Shown one piece after another: positions 14,462 to 24,463 of a stretch of DNA of 64,000 bases. The stretch covers positions 62,001 to 126,000 of the forward strand of contig NZ_JALHBS010000007.1 in assembly GCF_024195285.1 (NCBI RefSeq). The letters run 5' to 3'. Under the pieces are notes generated by a model. The model was given only the letters and a program-made list of their open reading frames with translations, ran no database searches and was not told the DNA's origin. Source of the stretch: Aurantimonas marianensis (lineage in GTDB: Bacteria > Pseudomonadota > Alphaproteobacteria > Rhizobiales > Rhizobiaceae). Position numbers and translations under genes: made by a program. Numbering within the stretch: position 1 is the first letter of the stretch; each line of letters begins with the position of its first letter.

Positions 14462-15391
14462 ATGACAACGCTTCTCATCGCCGAACACGACAATGCCGCC
14501 CTTTCCGACCAGACCGCCAAGGCGCTCTCGGCGGCATCCCAGATGGCCGGCGACGTGCACGTCCTCGTCGCCGGCTCCGGCTCGGGAGCCGTCGCCGACG
14601 CCGCGGCGAAGCTTTCCGGCGTCGCCAAGGTGCTGCATGCGGACGCCGAATCCTATGCGCACGGCCTCGCCGAGCCGCTCGCCGACCGCGTCGTCAAGCT
14701 CGCGGACGGCTATGACGCGATCGTCGCGCCGGCGACCACCTCGGGCAAGAACGTCATGCCGCGTGTCGCCGCGCTGCTCGACGTCATGCAGATTTCCGAC
14801 ATCGTCGCCGTCGACGGCCCCGACACGTTCCAGCGGCCGATCTATGCCGGCAACGCCATCCAGACGGTGAAATCCAGCGATGCCAAGAAGGTGATCACTG
14901 TGCGCACCGCCGGCTTTCAGGCCGCTGGCGAGGGCGGTTCGGCCCCGGTGGAGGCCGTGGATGCCGTCGCCGATCCGGGGCTCTCGGCCTTTGTGGGCGA
15001 ACGTCTGGCCGAAAGCGACCGGCCCGAACTGACGTCGGCGAAGATCATTCTCTCCGGCGGCCGGGCGCTCGGCTCGAAGGAAAAGTTCGACGAATTCATC
15101 CTGCCCGTCGCCGACAAGCTCGGCGCGGCGATCGGCGCCAGCCGCGCGGCGGTCGATGCCGGCTATGCCCCGAACGACTGGCAGGTCGGCCAGACCGGCA
15201 AGGTGGTGGCGCCCGACCTCTACATTGCTGCCGGCATTTCCGGCGCGATTCAGCATCTGGCCGGTATGAAGGATTCCAAGGTGATCGTGGCGATCAACAA
15301 GGACGAGGAGGCGCCGATCTTCCAGGTCGCCGATTACGGTCTTGTCGGCGACCTCTTCCAGATCCTGCCGGAGCTGAAAGACAAGCTCTGA
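14462..15391 (+). CDS. etfA: electron transfer flavoprotein alpha subunit
   Basis: The 309-aa FixB-family subunit binds FAD in its C-terminal domain: GRALGSKEKFDEFILPVADKLGAAIGASRAAVDAG, then VAPDLYIAAGISGAIQHLAG, the ETF-alpha signature. The N-terminal domain begins MTTLLIAEHDNAAL. It pairs with EtfB encoded just upstream and shares its operon. A GC-rich hairpin (CCGCC...GGCGG near 15407-15420) lies between it and the next gene but has no U-tract. Confidence 0.95.
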   Translation: MTTLLIAEHDNAALSDQTAKALSAASQMAGDVHVLVAGSGSGAVADAAAKLSGVAKVLHADAESYAHGLAEPLADRVVKLADGYDAIVAPATTSGKNVMPRVAALLDVMQISDIVAVDGPDTFQRPIYAGNAIQTVKSSDAKKVITVRTAGFQAAGEGGSAPVEAVDAVADPGLSAFVGERLAESDRPELTSAKIILSGGRALGSKEKFDEFILPVADKLGAAIGASRAAVDAGYAPNDWQVGQTGKVVAPDLYIAAGISGAIQHLAGMKDSKVIVAINKDEEAPIFQVADYGLVGDLFQILPELKDKL

Positions 15392-15475
15392 GCAGCGCCG
15401 CGCCGCCTTTGACGGCGGGGCGGAGGCCCGCTACGGTTGCGGTGCAACAAATTCCGGGAGGCGGTTGAAGGCGAG

Positions 15476-16357
15476 ATGGCGGACAGGATCAGCAAGGTCG
15501 GGGTGGTCGGCGCGGGCCAGATGGGCGCCGGCATCGCCCATGTCGCCGCGCTCGCGGGCTACGACGTCACGCTCCACGACGTTTCCAAGGAGCGGACAGC
15601 GGCTGGTCTGGAGCGCATGGCCGCCGCGCTCGACCGGCAATTGGCCTCGCAGAAAATCACCGAGGCCGAGCGGGCCGAGGCGCTTGGCCGGATCCGCACG
15701 GCGACGGACCCCGCCGCCCTTGCCGGCCTCGATCTCGTCATCGAGGCGGCGACCGAGGACGAGACGGTCAAGCGCAAGATCTATCGCGACATCTGCCCGC
15801 ATCTGTCCAAGACGGCGATTCTGGCCAGCAACACCTCGTCGATCTCGATCACCCGGCTCGCCTCGGCGACCGACCGGCCCGAGCGATTCATGGGCATCCA
15901 CTTCATGAATCCTGTGCCGGTGATGAAGCTGGTGGAACTGGTGCGCGGCATCGCCACGGATGATGCTACTTTCGAGAGCGCCAAGCAGTTCGTCACCGCG
16001 CTCGACAAGACGATCACCGTTTCGGAGGATTTTCCGGCCTTCATCGTCAACCGCATCCTTCTGCCGATGATCAACGAGGCGATCTACACGCTCTATGAGG
16101 GCGTCGGCTCGGTGGAATCCATCGACACGGCGATGCGGCTCGGCGCCAACCACCCGATGGGACCGCTGCAGCTCGCCGATTTCATCGGCCTCGACACCTG
16201 CCTGTCGATCATGCAGGTGCTTTATGACGGGCTGGCCGATTCCAAATATCGCCCATGCCCGCTGCTGGTGAAATATGTCGAAGCCGGCTGGCTCGGCCGC
16301 AAGACCGGCCGCGGCTTCTACGACTATCGCGGCGAGCACCCGGTCCCGACGCGGTAG
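15476..16357 (+). CDS. 3-hydroxybutyryl-CoA dehydrogenase
   Basis: The 293-aa NAD-dependent enzyme oxidises or forms 3-hydroxyacyl-CoA of short chain length. The Rossmann loop GAGQMG lies at residues 12-17; the catalytic histidine region reads [16 protein letters not shown], and the C-terminal domain has the family motif [17 protein letters not shown] and [14 protein letters not shown] 15476 starts at the typical [12 protein letters not shown]; the frame opens earlier at 15437. Its position after etfBA fits a role in acyl-CoA or polyhydroxybutyrate metabolism. Confidence 0.92.
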   Translation: MADRISKVGVVGAGQMGAGIAHVAALAGYDVTLHDVSKERTAAGLERMAAALDRQLASQKITEAERAEALGRIRTATDPAALAGLDLVIEAATEDETVKRKIYRDICPHLSKTAILASNTSSISITRLASATDRPERFMGIHFMNPVPVMKLVELVRGIATDDATFESAKQFVTALDKTITVSEDFPAFIVNRILLPMINEAIYTLYEGVGSVESIDTAMRLGANHPMGPLQLADFIGLDTCLSIMQVLYDGLADSKYRPCPLLVKYVEAGWLGRKTGRGFYDYRGEHPVPTR

Positions 16358-16396
16358 GGGCGCCGCTTGGATCGCTTATACCGGTATCATGTAGTG

Positions 16397-17308
16397 TTAC
16401 CTGATAGGTATTTGGCTTTTCAGAACGTGCTTTATAAAAGGAAAGCGAAATCTGAATTCGTCAATAGACGTTTCACAAAGTGGACCAATAATTACCCTGT
16501 TGGGAGTGATTCCGGGGCGAATTGTATCCCCGAGGGTAACATATTTCTTTCCGTCTTGATTTGAGATCGGCTTCGCTAACGTTGTCCTGCAAAATTTTGG
16601 TATTGCGAACCCCAAGGGGAAATTAAATATCCGGGCCTCTCTTTCATCTATAAAAGAAGGGTCCTTATGGGTCGAGCAGTATACGAGGAATTTTGATAAA
16701 AACGTTGCATCATAGGATATTTCTTGATCTCTTAATAAAAATCTTTCATCATTTGTTCTGATGTATATAAATCTAAGCAAGTTAATAAAGGACTGCTCTA
16801 CCATTCCTTTATAATCTTGAGAGTTTTTATCGACTCCATAGCTTATATCAGCTATTCCAATTTTCTCAAATGAATAAAAGCTATCTTCCGAATGTATAAG
16901 GCGCGCGACGTCATCATGCGAAAATTGAAGGCAGAAGCCTTTATTTTTTGTATATCGATCCCAGAGCGATAATATTCCGTGATCATTTTCCTCCTCGTTC
17001 CGGCCTTTGGCGAAAGAGGTTATATACAGGGACCCATAGCCTCTGGTTTCGGCGGAGTGTTTCTTTAAATACGAAATATACTCGGATAAGAAGCCATTCT
17101 TAATAGCGGTGTAAGAATTTTCACGGAAACTCTGCGGGCCAATGTGCGCAAAGACCCATTCTATCGCGTCCAACAATATATTATTAGCGGCATATCCAAA
17201 TTCGCTTGTATCATTTAGGCTAAGATATTCGGTAGACCGTAGAGAATTTTCACGTAAAATTCCGATTAATCCGGTTTCCGAAGTGTAATGGGAGAGGGTG
17301 TCCATCAT
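16397..17308 (-). CDS. DUF2971 domain protein, AT-rich orphan
   Basis: The 303-aa protein shows the DUF2971 pattern: an N-terminal LSHYTSETGLIGILRENSLR, then YLSLNDTSEF, a central YITSFAKGRNEEENDHGILS followed by LWDRYTKNKGFCLQF, and a late EREARIF. The family has no established biochemical function and turns up among accessory and defence-linked genes. Codon use and base composition are strikingly AT-rich against the ~65-70% GC neighbours, a clear sign of recent horizontal acquisition. It sits between the etf operon and the abrB/tlpA genes, transcribed toward the etf operon. No companion gene of similar composition is visible. Confidence 0.75.
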   Translation of the reverse strand: MMDTLSHYTSETGLIGILRENSLRSTEYLSLNDTSEFGYAANNILLDAIEWVFAHIGPQSFRENSYTAIKNGFLSEYISYLKKHSAETRGYGSLYITSFAKGRNEEENDHGILSLWDRYTKNKGFCLQFSHDDVARLIHSEDSFYSFEKIGIADISYGVDKNSQDYKGMVEQSFINLLRFIYIRTNDERFLLRDQEISYDATFLSKFLVYCSTHKDPSFIDEREARIFNFPLGFAIPKFCRTTLAKPISNQDGKKYVTLGDTIRPGITPNRVIIGPLCETSIDEFRFRFPFIKHVLKSQIPIR

Positions 17309-17361
17309 TAATTTTCATGTTTTGTTTAAAAAAAACAAAGAGCTTTTTGGCCGATCGAATT

Positions 17362-17391
17362 TTATATTTATTTCCGTTCAGTTTTGGTCAA
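17362..17391 (-). promoter_or_regulatory. candidate promoter of the DUF2971 gene
   Basis: On the minus strand TTGACC (17391-17386) and ATATAA (17367-17362) are spaced by 18 bp in an AT-rich 98-bp gap, about 55 bp upstream of the start codon. Similarity to the sigma70 consensus is by eye. Confidence 0.35.
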
Positions 17392-17406
17392 TTTCCTGCG
17401 ATGGGT

Positions 17407-17634
17407 TTAGACTGGAAATTCCGATTTTTTATCCAGGCTTCCGGCCAGCTGTCCAGCGCTTTCAGATGAATTCTCTGCCTCTCCGGCGCTGCGGGGTCGT
17501 TCAGCACGCAGGATTATCCGACCGCCGGGATGAAGTTCAGCCTCGATATCCCCGCCCCGAGCGATTCCCAGATGTTTCAGGACATCCTCAGGAAGCGTTA
17601 TTCGGCCTTTCGATGTGATGATTAATGTCGTCAT
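17407..17634 (-). CDS. AbrB/MazE/SpoVT-type DNA-binding protein
   Basis: This 75-aa protein has a swapped-hairpin AbrB domain in residues 1-46: TLIITSKGRITLPEDVLKHL, then GDIEAELHPGGRIILR. The C-terminal 30 residues are polar and disordered. Family members are transition-state regulators or antitoxins; the usual PIN or MazF toxin partner is not encoded next to it. It is 70 bp upstream of tlpA's 3' end on the same strand and borders the AT-rich DUF2971 insertion, so it may be an orphaned antitoxin. Confidence 0.75.
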   Translation of the reverse strand: MTTLIITSKGRITLPEDVLKHLGIARGGDIEAELHPGGRIILRAERPRSAGEAENSSESAGQLAGSLDKKSEFPV

Positions 17635-17704
17635 CGTCTTTTAGCCCGCTGCAGAACCAGCGTAAGGGAAGGCGAAATTTCCGGCAAGCGTCATAGTCGC
17701 CGCC

Positions 17705-18379
17705 TCAGGCTGCCCGCCCGCTCTCCTTGACCGCCTCGATCAGGCGGAGGGCGTCGGGGCTCGCCCATTCGGCCGGGCCATTGATCGCGGCGCGGGCGCA
17801 GCCATCGGGGCCGACCAGCACCGAGACGGGCAGACCGTAAGCCAGCCCCCGGCCCTTCAGATCGTCAAAGACCCCCATCGTTTCGTCGCGATAGAGCGGC
17901 AGGGCGGTCAGCTTGGTCTCGGCGTAGAACTTCTTCGGCTTGTCGATGTCGCCGGTGTCGATGTTGATCGGGATCACGGCGAAATCCTCGCCGCCCTCCT
18001 GCTGCTCCAGCGCGTCGAGCGCCGGCATCTCCTCGCGGCAGGGCACGCACCAGGTCGCCCACAGATTGACCAGCAGCGTCTTGCCGGAAAAATTCCCCAA
18101 GCTTACCGGCTGGCCGTCGCCGTCCGTAAACGCCATCGCCGAGATGTCGAAGGGCGTGTCGAGGGCCTGCACGGCGGCGACCTCGCCGCGCGCCGCGCCG
18201 TCGATCGCGGCATAGACCGTCTCGTCGGCCGCACAGGACGCGGCGGCGACTTCGTTGCCAGACCCCGTCTCGCTCACGTATAGGACGGCACCGCCCGCCG
18301 CGACGCCCATGACCAGCGCGATTGCGGCGATGAGACCGAGCCGCCGCCCGTTTGAAGCCTGTCGTGTTTCCTCGGACAT
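17705..18379 (-). CDS. tlpA: TlpA family thiol:disulfide interchange protein
   Basis: The 224-aa membrane-anchored thioredoxin has an N-terminal helix (about residues 13-36) and the active site WCVPC with C111 and C114, followed by [20 protein letters not shown]. TlpA reduces periplasmic factors needed for cytochrome oxidase copper-centre assembly in rhizobia. An extra cysteine pair (C49 and the VGPDGC cysteine) matches TlpA proper. It is divergent from argH with only 26 bp between starts, a layout often seen in this order. Confidence 0.9.
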   Translation of the reverse strand: MSEETRQASNGRRLGLIAAIALVMGVAAGGAVLYVSETGSGNEVAAASCAADETVYAAIDGAARGEVAAVQALDTPFDISAMAFTDGDGQPVSLGNFSGKTLLVNLWATWCVPCREEMPALDALEQQEGGEDFAVIPINIDTGDIDKPKKFYAETKLTALPLYRDETMGVFDDLKGRGLAYGLPVSVLVGPDGCARAAINGPAEWASPDALRLIEAVKESGRAA

Positions 18380-18405
18380 ATTGTCAAAAGCCCTTTCGAG
18401 TATTC

Positions 18406-19845
18406 ATGCGCCAGAAGACCAGCAACGTCCCCATTTCGAGCAAGGCCCCCACGTCCAGCAACGCGATGTGGGGCGGTCGCTTTGCCTCCGGACCCGACGC
18501 CATCATGGAGGAGATCAACGCCTCGATCGATTTCGATCGACGGCTTTATGACGAGGATATCGCCGGTTCAAAAGCCCATGCCGCCATGCTGGCGGATCAA
18601 GGCATCATTTCGGCCGAGGACGCCAGCCAGATCATAGCGGGTCTGGAGGACATCCGGGCCGAGATCGCCGACGGGTGCTTCACTTTCTCGCGAGAGCGCG
18701 AGGACATCCACATGAATGTCGAGGCGCGGCTGGCCGAACTGATCGGTCCCGCGGCCGGCCGGCTGCACACCGCCCGTTCGCGCAACGATCAGGTCGCGGT
18801 TGATTTCCGCCTGCATGTAAAGGCGGCGTTCGGCGCGCTTGCCGAAGCGCTGGAAGCCTTCATCGACGCGCTGCTCGACAAGGCAGAGGCGCATGCCGAC
18901 ACGGTCATGCCCGGCTTTACGCACCTTCAGGTGGCACAGCCGGTCACCTTCGGCCACCATTGCCTCGCCTATGTCGAGATGGCGGCCCGCGACCTGTCGC
19001 GCTGCCGCGACGCGATCACCCGTCTCGACGAATGTCCGCTCGGCGCAGCGGCGCTCGCCGGCACCGGCTTTGCCATCGACCGGCACCAGACGGCGGCCGC
19101 GCTGGGCTTTCGCGAGCCGACGCGCAACTCGCTCGATTCGGTGTCCGACCGCGATTTCGCGCTGGAATTTCTCTCGGTCGCGGCGATCTGCGGCACGCAT
19201 CTGTCGCGTCTGGCCGAGGAGATCGTCATCTGGTCGACACCGCAATTCGGCTTCGTGCGGCTGTCGGATGCTTTCTCGACCGGTTCCTCGATCATGCCGC
19301 AGAAGAAGAACCCGGATGCCGCCGAGCTGGTCCGGGCCAAGCCCGGCCGCATCAATGGGGCGCTGATCTCGCTGCTGACCGTGATGAAGGGGCTGCCGCT
19401 CAGCTACTCCAAGGACATGCAGGAAGACAAGGAACAGGTCTTCGATGCCATCGATTCGCTTGCTCTCGCGCTCGCCGCCGCCACCGGCATGGTCCGTGAC
19501 ATGGCGATCGACGAACAAGCGATGCGACGCGCGGCCGGGCACGGCTTTTCCACCGCCACCGATCTCGCCGACTGGCTGGTGCGCGAACTCGGCCTGCCGT
19601 TCCGCGAGGCGCATCATGTGACCGGACGGGCGGTAGCGCTCGCCGAAGAGCGGGGCGTCGGGCTCGAGGATCTGCCCCTGGATCTTCTGCAAACGCTCGA
19701 GGCGCGGATCACCGACGCGGTCTATTCCGTGCTCGGCGTCGATGCCTCGGTGAACAGCCGGACGAGCTTCGGCGGCACCGCGCCTGCCAATGTCCGCGCC
19801 CAGATCGCCTATTGGCGCGATCGACTCGGCGGCAAGGGCGAATAG
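18406..19845 (+). CDS. argH: argininosuccinate lyase
   Basis: The last enzyme of arginine synthesis splits argininosuccinate into arginine and fumarate. The aspartase/fumarase superfamily signature [10 protein letters not shown] is at residues 293-302, with [11 protein letters not shown] and [10 protein letters not shown] upstream. ATG 18406 gives 479 aa with a short N-terminal extension before MWGGRF; the frame is open back to 18352, but this would overlap the tlpA start. No strong ribosome site is visible. Followed by the lipoprotein gene and lysA on the same strand. Confidence 0.94.
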   Translation: MRQKTSNVPISSKAPTSSNAMWGGRFASGPDAIMEEINASIDFDRRLYDEDIAGSKAHAAMLADQGIISAEDASQIIAGLEDIRAEIADGCFTFSREREDIHMNVEARLAELIGPAAGRLHTARSRNDQVAVDFRLHVKAAFGALAEALEAFIDALLDKAEAHADTVMPGFTHLQVAQPVTFGHHCLAYVEMAARDLSRCRDAITRLDECPLGAAALAGTGFAIDRHQTAAALGFREPTRNSLDSVSDRDFALEFLSVAAICGTHLSRLAEEIVIWSTPQFGFVRLSDAFSTGSSIMPQKKNPDAAELVRAKPGRINGALISLLTVMKGLPLSYSKDMQEDKEQVFDAIDSLALALAAATGMVRDMAIDEQAMRRAAGHGFSTATDLADWLVRELGLPFREAHHVTGRAVALAEERGVGLEDLPLDLLQTLEARITDAVYSVLGVDASVNSRTSFGGTAPANVRAQIAYWRDRLGGKGE

Positions 19846-19933
19846 TTTCGGCGGGTGGTGATTTCTTCGTCGCGAACCGCTATCACCGCGTTGACGGGGA
19901 TCGACGATAGGCGACGGGCTGAGGGGTGACGGG

Positions 19934-20236
19934 ATGACGGAGCGATCGAGCCTTGCGGCCAAGCCGGCGCTGATTGTGGCCGTGCTGTCGGTTCTCGGCG
20001 GTTGCGGCGTGAAGAACCTGCCGGTGGCGCCGGATACCAACGAGGTGCCTTCCGTGGTGACGGAACAGACCAGAGGCGGCACGACAAACGTTCTGGGCAG
20101 CGGCGAGACCGGCACGGCCATTCGCGCCGCGCGGATCTCGAGCGTGCAGAACGACAATATGGTCAGCGCCGCCGAGGCCGCGCGTAACGAAGGCGTTTCC
20201 GGCAAGCGGTTCTTCCTCGATCCGCTGCTGAACTAA
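19934..20236 (+). CDS. small lipoprotein (LptM-like)
   Basis: This is a 100-aa lipoprotein with a signal peptide and lipobox LSVLGGC (cysteine about residue 24), followed by GVKNLPVAPD as in LptM/YifL-type lipopeptides. The position between argH and lysA is characteristic. LptM assists maturation of the LptD-LptE LPS translocon; this protein is longer than E. coli LptM, with an extra C-terminal polar part ending FFLDPLLN. The functional transfer is inference. Confidence 0.7.
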   Translation: MTERSSLAAKPALIVAVLSVLGGCGVKNLPVAPDTNEVPSVVTEQTRGGTTNVLGSGETGTAIRAARISSVQNDNMVSAAEAARNEGVSGKRFFLDPLLN

Positions 20237-20337
20237 TGGTCCGATTTCGACTTTTGCATCCCGCTTGGAGCGTCCTGGCAAGCATATGGCGAAATCGAAG
20301 GATCACTAGCGACTTTATGACCCTCCTGGATTCTGCA

Positions 20338-20389
20338 AATTCGACATTTGATTTCGAGTCCGCCGCACGTGGATATCAAATGTCAAATT
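20338..20389. repeat. 15-bp inverted repeat upstream of lysA
   Basis: AATTCGACATTTGAT (20338-20352) and ATCAAATGTCAAATT (20375-20389) are inverted copies with a single mismatch; the inner ten bases are perfect, with a 22-bp spacer. It lies 54 bp before the lysA start. The AT-rich arms in GC-rich DNA suggest an operator or a small mobile palindrome rather than a terminator, since no U-tract follows a GC stem. Confidence 0.45.
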
Positions 20390-20442
20390 CAATCCACTAG
20401 ATCCGAAACCGAGCCGGTCATTCCGCTCCGACAAGCCTTGCC

Positions 20443-21723
20443 ATGAACCATTTCGAAATCCGGGACGGCGCCCTCCACGCCGAGGGCGTCAGTGTGGCGG
20501 CGATCGCGCGCGACATCGGCACGCCGTTCTATTGCTATTCGACCGCGACATTGACCCGGCACTACGAGGTCTTCGCCCGTGCCTTCGCCGATATCGACGC
20601 GCTGGTCTGCTATGCCATGAAGGCGAACTCCAACCAGGCGGTGCTGGCGACGCTGGCCCGGCTCGGGGCGGGGGCGGACGTGGTTTCGGGCGGCGAGTTG
20701 CTGCGCGCGCTCAAGGCCGGGATTCCGCCGGAAAAGATCATGTTCTCCGGGGTCGGCAAGACCATCGAGGAGATCGATCTGGCGCTGGCCTCGCGGATCT
20801 TCTGCTTCAACGTCGAATCCGAGCCCGAACTGGACGCGATCTCGGCCCGCGCCGCACGGGCCGGTGCCAGCGCGAATGTCTCTTTTCGCATCAATCCGGA
20901 CGTCGACGCGCGCACCCACGCGAAGATTTCCACCGGCAAGAAGTCCGACAAGTTCGGCATCGCCTTCGAACGGGCGGAAGCGGTCTACGACCGCGCCCGC
21001 TCGCTGCCGGGCATTCACGTTTCCGGCATCGACATGCATATCGGAAGCCAGATCGTCGAGCTGGAGCCGTTCGATCAAGCGTTCGACCGGCTTGCCGATC
21101 TGGTGCGCAAGCTGCGTGCGAAGGGCCACAGGATCGACCACATCGACCTCGGCGGCGGCCCCGGCGTGCCCTACCGCCGCGACAACGCGCCGCCGCCGGA
21201 ACCGCCGGCCTATGCCGAGATCGTCAAGCGGCACGTGCGCGACCTCGACTGCCAGGTGGTGTTCGAGCCCGGCCGGCTGATCGCCGCCAATGCGGGCATT
21301 CTGGTTGCGAAGGTTCTCTATGTGAAGAAGGCGGAAGGCAAGATCTTCGTCATTGTCGACGCGGCGATGAACGATCTGATTCGCCCGACGCTGTACGACG
21401 CCTGGCACGACATCCATACGGTGATCGAGACGCCGGATGCGCCGCGAATCATCGCCGATGTGGTCGGGCCGGTCTGCGAGAGCGGCGATTTCCTCGCCAA
21501 GGATCGCGACCTGCCGAGCGTCGAAGCCGGCGATCTCGTCTATGTCTCGTCCGCCGGGGCCTATGGGGCAGTGCAATCCAACACCTACAATTCCCGCCCG
21601 CTTGTCGCCGAGGTGATGGTCCGGGACGACGCCTTTCATGTCGTCCGCCCGCGCCAGACGATCGATGATCTGATCGGTCTCGATCGGCTGCCGCCCTGGC
21701 TGGAACCGGAGGGCGGCGTCTGA
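20443..21723 (+). CDS. lysA: diaminopimelate decarboxylase
   Basis: The 426-aa PLP enzyme makes L-lysine from meso-diaminopimelate. The PLP lysine is K60 in CYAMKANSN; further motifs are HIGSQI, DLGGGPGVPY, FEPGRLIAANAG and the active-site GPVCESGDF. Length fits fold-type III decarboxylases. It follows argH and the LptM-like gene; the 206-bp gap upstream contains the inverted repeat at 20338-20389. Confidence 0.95.
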   Translation: MNHFEIRDGALHAEGVSVAAIARDIGTPFYCYSTATLTRHYEVFARAFADIDALVCYAMKANSNQAVLATLARLGAGADVVSGGELLRALKAGIPPEKIMFSGVGKTIEEIDLALASRIFCFNVESEPELDAISARAARAGASANVSFRINPDVDARTHAKISTGKKSDKFGIAFERAEAVYDRARSLPGIHVSGIDMHIGSQIVELEPFDQAFDRLADLVRKLRAKGHRIDHIDLGGGPGVPYRRDNAPPPEPPAYAEIVKRHVRDLDCQVVFEPGRLIAANAGILVAKVLYVKKAEGKIFVIVDAAMNDLIRPTLYDAWHDIHTVIETPDAPRIIADVVGPVCESGDFLAKDRDLPSVEAGDLVYVSSAGAYGAVQSNTYNSRPLVAEVMVRDDAFHVVRPRQTIDDLIGLDRLPPWLEPEGGV

Positions 21724-21820
21724 TCGCGCTTGGCGCGCCTTCACAGCTGCGTCACCCGCCTCGCCTTCGCCGTAAAATCGGGTAAGGTTCCACGCACGGA
21801 GAAACAGCGAGAGCGGGCCC

Positions 21821-24433
21821 ATGGCCGATACCGACCGGCACGACGACTGGACCAAGGCCGGACGGATCGCGTGGACGCGGACGTTCGCCGCCACGGCGCT
21901 CCTCGTCGAGCGGGTATGGCCGCTCGTGCTGGCCTTTGCGAGTCTCGCCGGAATCTTCCTGATCCTGTCCTGGTTCGGCCTGTTCGCCGCGATGCCGTTC
22001 TATGGCCGGGTCGCGGTGCTGGCGGCTCTCACCGGCCTTGCGATCGCCGCGCTCTGGTTCAATCGGGGGGTGCGGCCGCCGACGGCTGGCGACATCGACG
22101 CCCGGATCGAGAGCGTCAGCCGCCTGTCTCACCAGCCGCTGCGCGTCCAGGGCGATCACGCCGTCTCGGACGATCCCTTCGCGCGGGCGCTTTGGCGCGA
22201 GCACCAGCGGCGCATGGCCGAGCGGCTGCGCGATCTCAGCGGCGGTTCTCCCAACACCCGTACCGAGCGGCTGGACCCGTTTGGCCTGCGCGCGCTTGTC
22301 GCGCTGCTCCTTGTCACGGCCTTCGCCTTTTCCTTCGGACCCGGCGGCGGCCGGGTTCTCGACGCATTTGCTCCGGCAGACGCGCAAGCCGTGGCCGTCG
22401 CCCGTGTCGACGCCTGGGTGACGCCGCCGACCTATACCGGCCGGGCGCCGATCTTCCTGACCGATGCCGGGGGCGTAGGCGAGGGGCCGATTGGCGTTCC
22501 CGAAGGCAGCGTCCTGTCCGTCCGGCTGTCCGACGGCGCCGCCGCCGACCTCGTCTTCACGCCGACGGGCGAGGGGGCGGCACCGGTCGCCGTCGCACCG
22601 GTCGGCGCCGACGAAACGGCCGCGATGGCGCAGGATCAGGATGACGCCGCACCGAAACCGGCGAAGGTCGCGGCCGGCCCGCGCGAATATGCCTTTACCC
22701 TCGCCGAGAGCGGCGAAGCGGCGCTCGCCACCGCCTTTTCGACGCTCGGCCGCTGGAATTTTTCGGTAACGCCGGACGACGACCCCGGCATCGCCTTCAA
22801 GGAGGAGCCGAGCGAAGCCCGCAACGGCGCGCTGCAGCTCGCCTATACCGTCACCGACGATTACGGCGTGCGCAAGGGACGCGCGGAGATCGTCGTTACC
22901 GACGAGATCGTCGCCGCCAATGCGCGGCCACTGGTCGCCGCGCCCGAAATCAACCTTTCTCTGCCCCGCCGCAGCAAGGGCGCGGCCGAGGGCCGCACCA
23001 GCGCCGATCTCACGGAAAGTCCCTATGCCGGGGCAAAGGTGGCGATGACGCTCGTTGCCACAGACGACGCCGGCCAGTCCGGCCGTTCCGAAACGATACC
23101 GCTGACCTTGCCGGAGCGGCGGTTCACCAATCCGCTCGCCCGCGCCGTCATCGAGCAGCGGCGCATGCTGGCGCTCGATGCCAACACGGTGCCGCGTGTC
23201 GTCGAGATGCTCGACGCGGTCACGCTGCGCGGCGAGGAGTTCATCGAGAACCCGGCCGACTATCTGGCGCTGCGCGCCGCGCGCACCCGCATCGCCACCG
23301 CCTATAACGACGACGCATTGCTGTCGTCGGTGGACTTTCTGTGGGAGATCGCGCTCGGCATCGAGGACGGCAATCTGTCGCTGGCCGAACGGCGGTTGCG
23401 GGACGCGCGCGAGCAGCTTGCCGAAGCGCTGGAGGAGGGCGCGTCGGACGCCGAGATCGACCGGCTGATGCAGGAACTGCGCGAGGCGATGCGGGAATAT
23501 ATGCAGGCCTTGGCGGAAGCGCTGCGCAACCAGCCGCCGATGAGCCAGGATCAGCTGCAGTTGGGCGACATGCAGGAGCTGCGACCGCAGGATCTCGAGC
23601 GGATGCTGGACCGGATCGAGGATCTGGCGAAATCGGGCTCCAAGGATGCCGCCCAGCAGCTCCTCTCCGAACTCCAGCAGATGATGGACAACCTCCAGGC
23701 GATGCGGCCGGGCCAGCAGCAGCAGGGCGAACAGAGCGCCATGCAGCAGCAGATGAACAAGCTCGGCGAGATGCTGCAACGCCAGCAGCAGCTGATGGAC
23801 CAGACCTTCGATCTCGGCCGCAGGCAGTTCCAGCGCCAGCAGCAGGACCGCCAGCCCGGCGAGCCGCAGCAGGGCCAACCGCAGGACGGCCAGCAGGGCG
23901 AGCCGCTGACCGCCGAACAGCTGCGGGAGATGATGGAGCAGCTACAGGAACAGCAGGGCCAGCTCCAGCAGGAGCTGGAAGCCTTGCAGCAGCAGCTGGA
24001 GGGAATGGGCATGGAGCCGTCCGAGGGCTTCGGCGAGGCGGGCGAGGCGATGGGCAAGGCCGAGGGCGCGCTCGGCAAGGGCGAGGACGGCGAGGCGGTC
24101 GGCCAGCAGGGCCGCGCCATGGAGGCGCTGCGCCGCGGCGGGCAGGACATGATGCGGCAGATGCAGGAAGCCATGCAGGGGCAGGGCAGCCAAGGCGCGC
24201 AAGGGCAGATGGGCCAGGGCTTCGGCGGCCAGCAGCAGCGCTCCGGCCGCGATCCGCTCGGCCGCCAGCGCCAGACCGAGGGACCGGATTTCGGCCAGGA
24301 TGTCGGCGTGCCGGACGAGATCGACACCCAGCGCGCCCGACGCATCCTCGACGCCATCCGCAACCGGCTCGGCGACGCGCTGTCACCGCAGCTCGAACGC
24401 GACTATCTGGAGCGGCTGCTCCAGACGCCGTAG
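21821..24433 (+). CDS. TIGR02302/DUF4175 family membrane protein with Gln/Met-rich region
   Basis: This is an 870-aa protein of the alphaproteobacterial TIGR02302 family, function unknown. It has hydrophobic helices near residues 33-80 (ERVWPLVLAFASLAGIFLIL and a second), a third near 162-180, an Ig-like middle (WVTPPTYTGRAPIFL), and from about residue 520 a long helical, Gln/Met/Glu-rich segment (runs such as GQQQQGEQSAMQQQMNKL). The C-terminus ARRILDAIRNRLGDALSPQLERDYLERLL is conserved. The neighbourhood (lysA upstream) is standard for the family. The repeated Gln codons make this region prone to length variation. Confidence 0.88.
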   Translation: MADTDRHDDWTKAGRIAWTRTFAATALLVERVWPLVLAFASLAGIFLILSWFGLFAAMPFYGRVAVLAALTGLAIAALWFNRGVRPPTAGDIDARIESVSRLSHQPLRVQGDHAVSDDPFARALWREHQRRMAERLRDLSGGSPNTRTERLDPFGLRALVALLLVTAFAFSFGPGGGRVLDAFAPADAQAVAVARVDAWVTPPTYTGRAPIFLTDAGGVGEGPIGVPEGSVLSVRLSDGAAADLVFTPTGEGAAPVAVAPVGADETAAMAQDQDDAAPKPAKVAAGPREYAFTLAESGEAALATAFSTLGRWNFSVTPDDDPGIAFKEEPSEARNGALQLAYTVTDDYGVRKGRAEIVVTDEIVAANARPLVAAPEINLSLPRRSKGAAEGRTSADLTESPYAGAKVAMTLVATDDAGQSGRSETIPLTLPERRFTNPLARAVIEQRRMLALDANTVPRVVEMLDAVTLRGEEFIENPADYLALRAARTRIATAYNDDALLSSVDFLWEIALGIEDGNLSLAERRLRDAREQLAEALEEGASDAEIDRLMQELREAMREYMQALAEALRNQPPMSQDQLQLGDMQELRPQDLERMLDRIEDLAKSGSKDAAQQLLSELQQMMDNLQAMRPGQQQQGEQSAMQQQMNKLGEMLQRQQQLMDQTFDLGRRQFQRQQQDRQPGEPQQGQPQDGQQGEPLTAEQLREMMEQLQEQQGQLQQELEALQQQLEGMGMEPSEGFGEAGEAMGKAEGALGKGEDGEAVGQQGRAMEALRRGGQDMMRQMQEAMQGQGSQGAQGQMGQGFGGQQQRSGRDPLGRQRQTEGPDFGQDVGVPDEIDTQRARRILDAIRNRLGDALSPQLERDYLERLLQTP

Positions 24434-24463
24434 GGGATCCCTGCATCGTGCCCTGTCTGGGCG

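Noticed and set aside
21752-23878. 708-codon ORF antisense to the TIGR02302 gene
   Set aside because: Composition (Arg/Gly/His-rich) and lack of motifs or ribosome site show that it is an antisense shadow of a high-GC gene.
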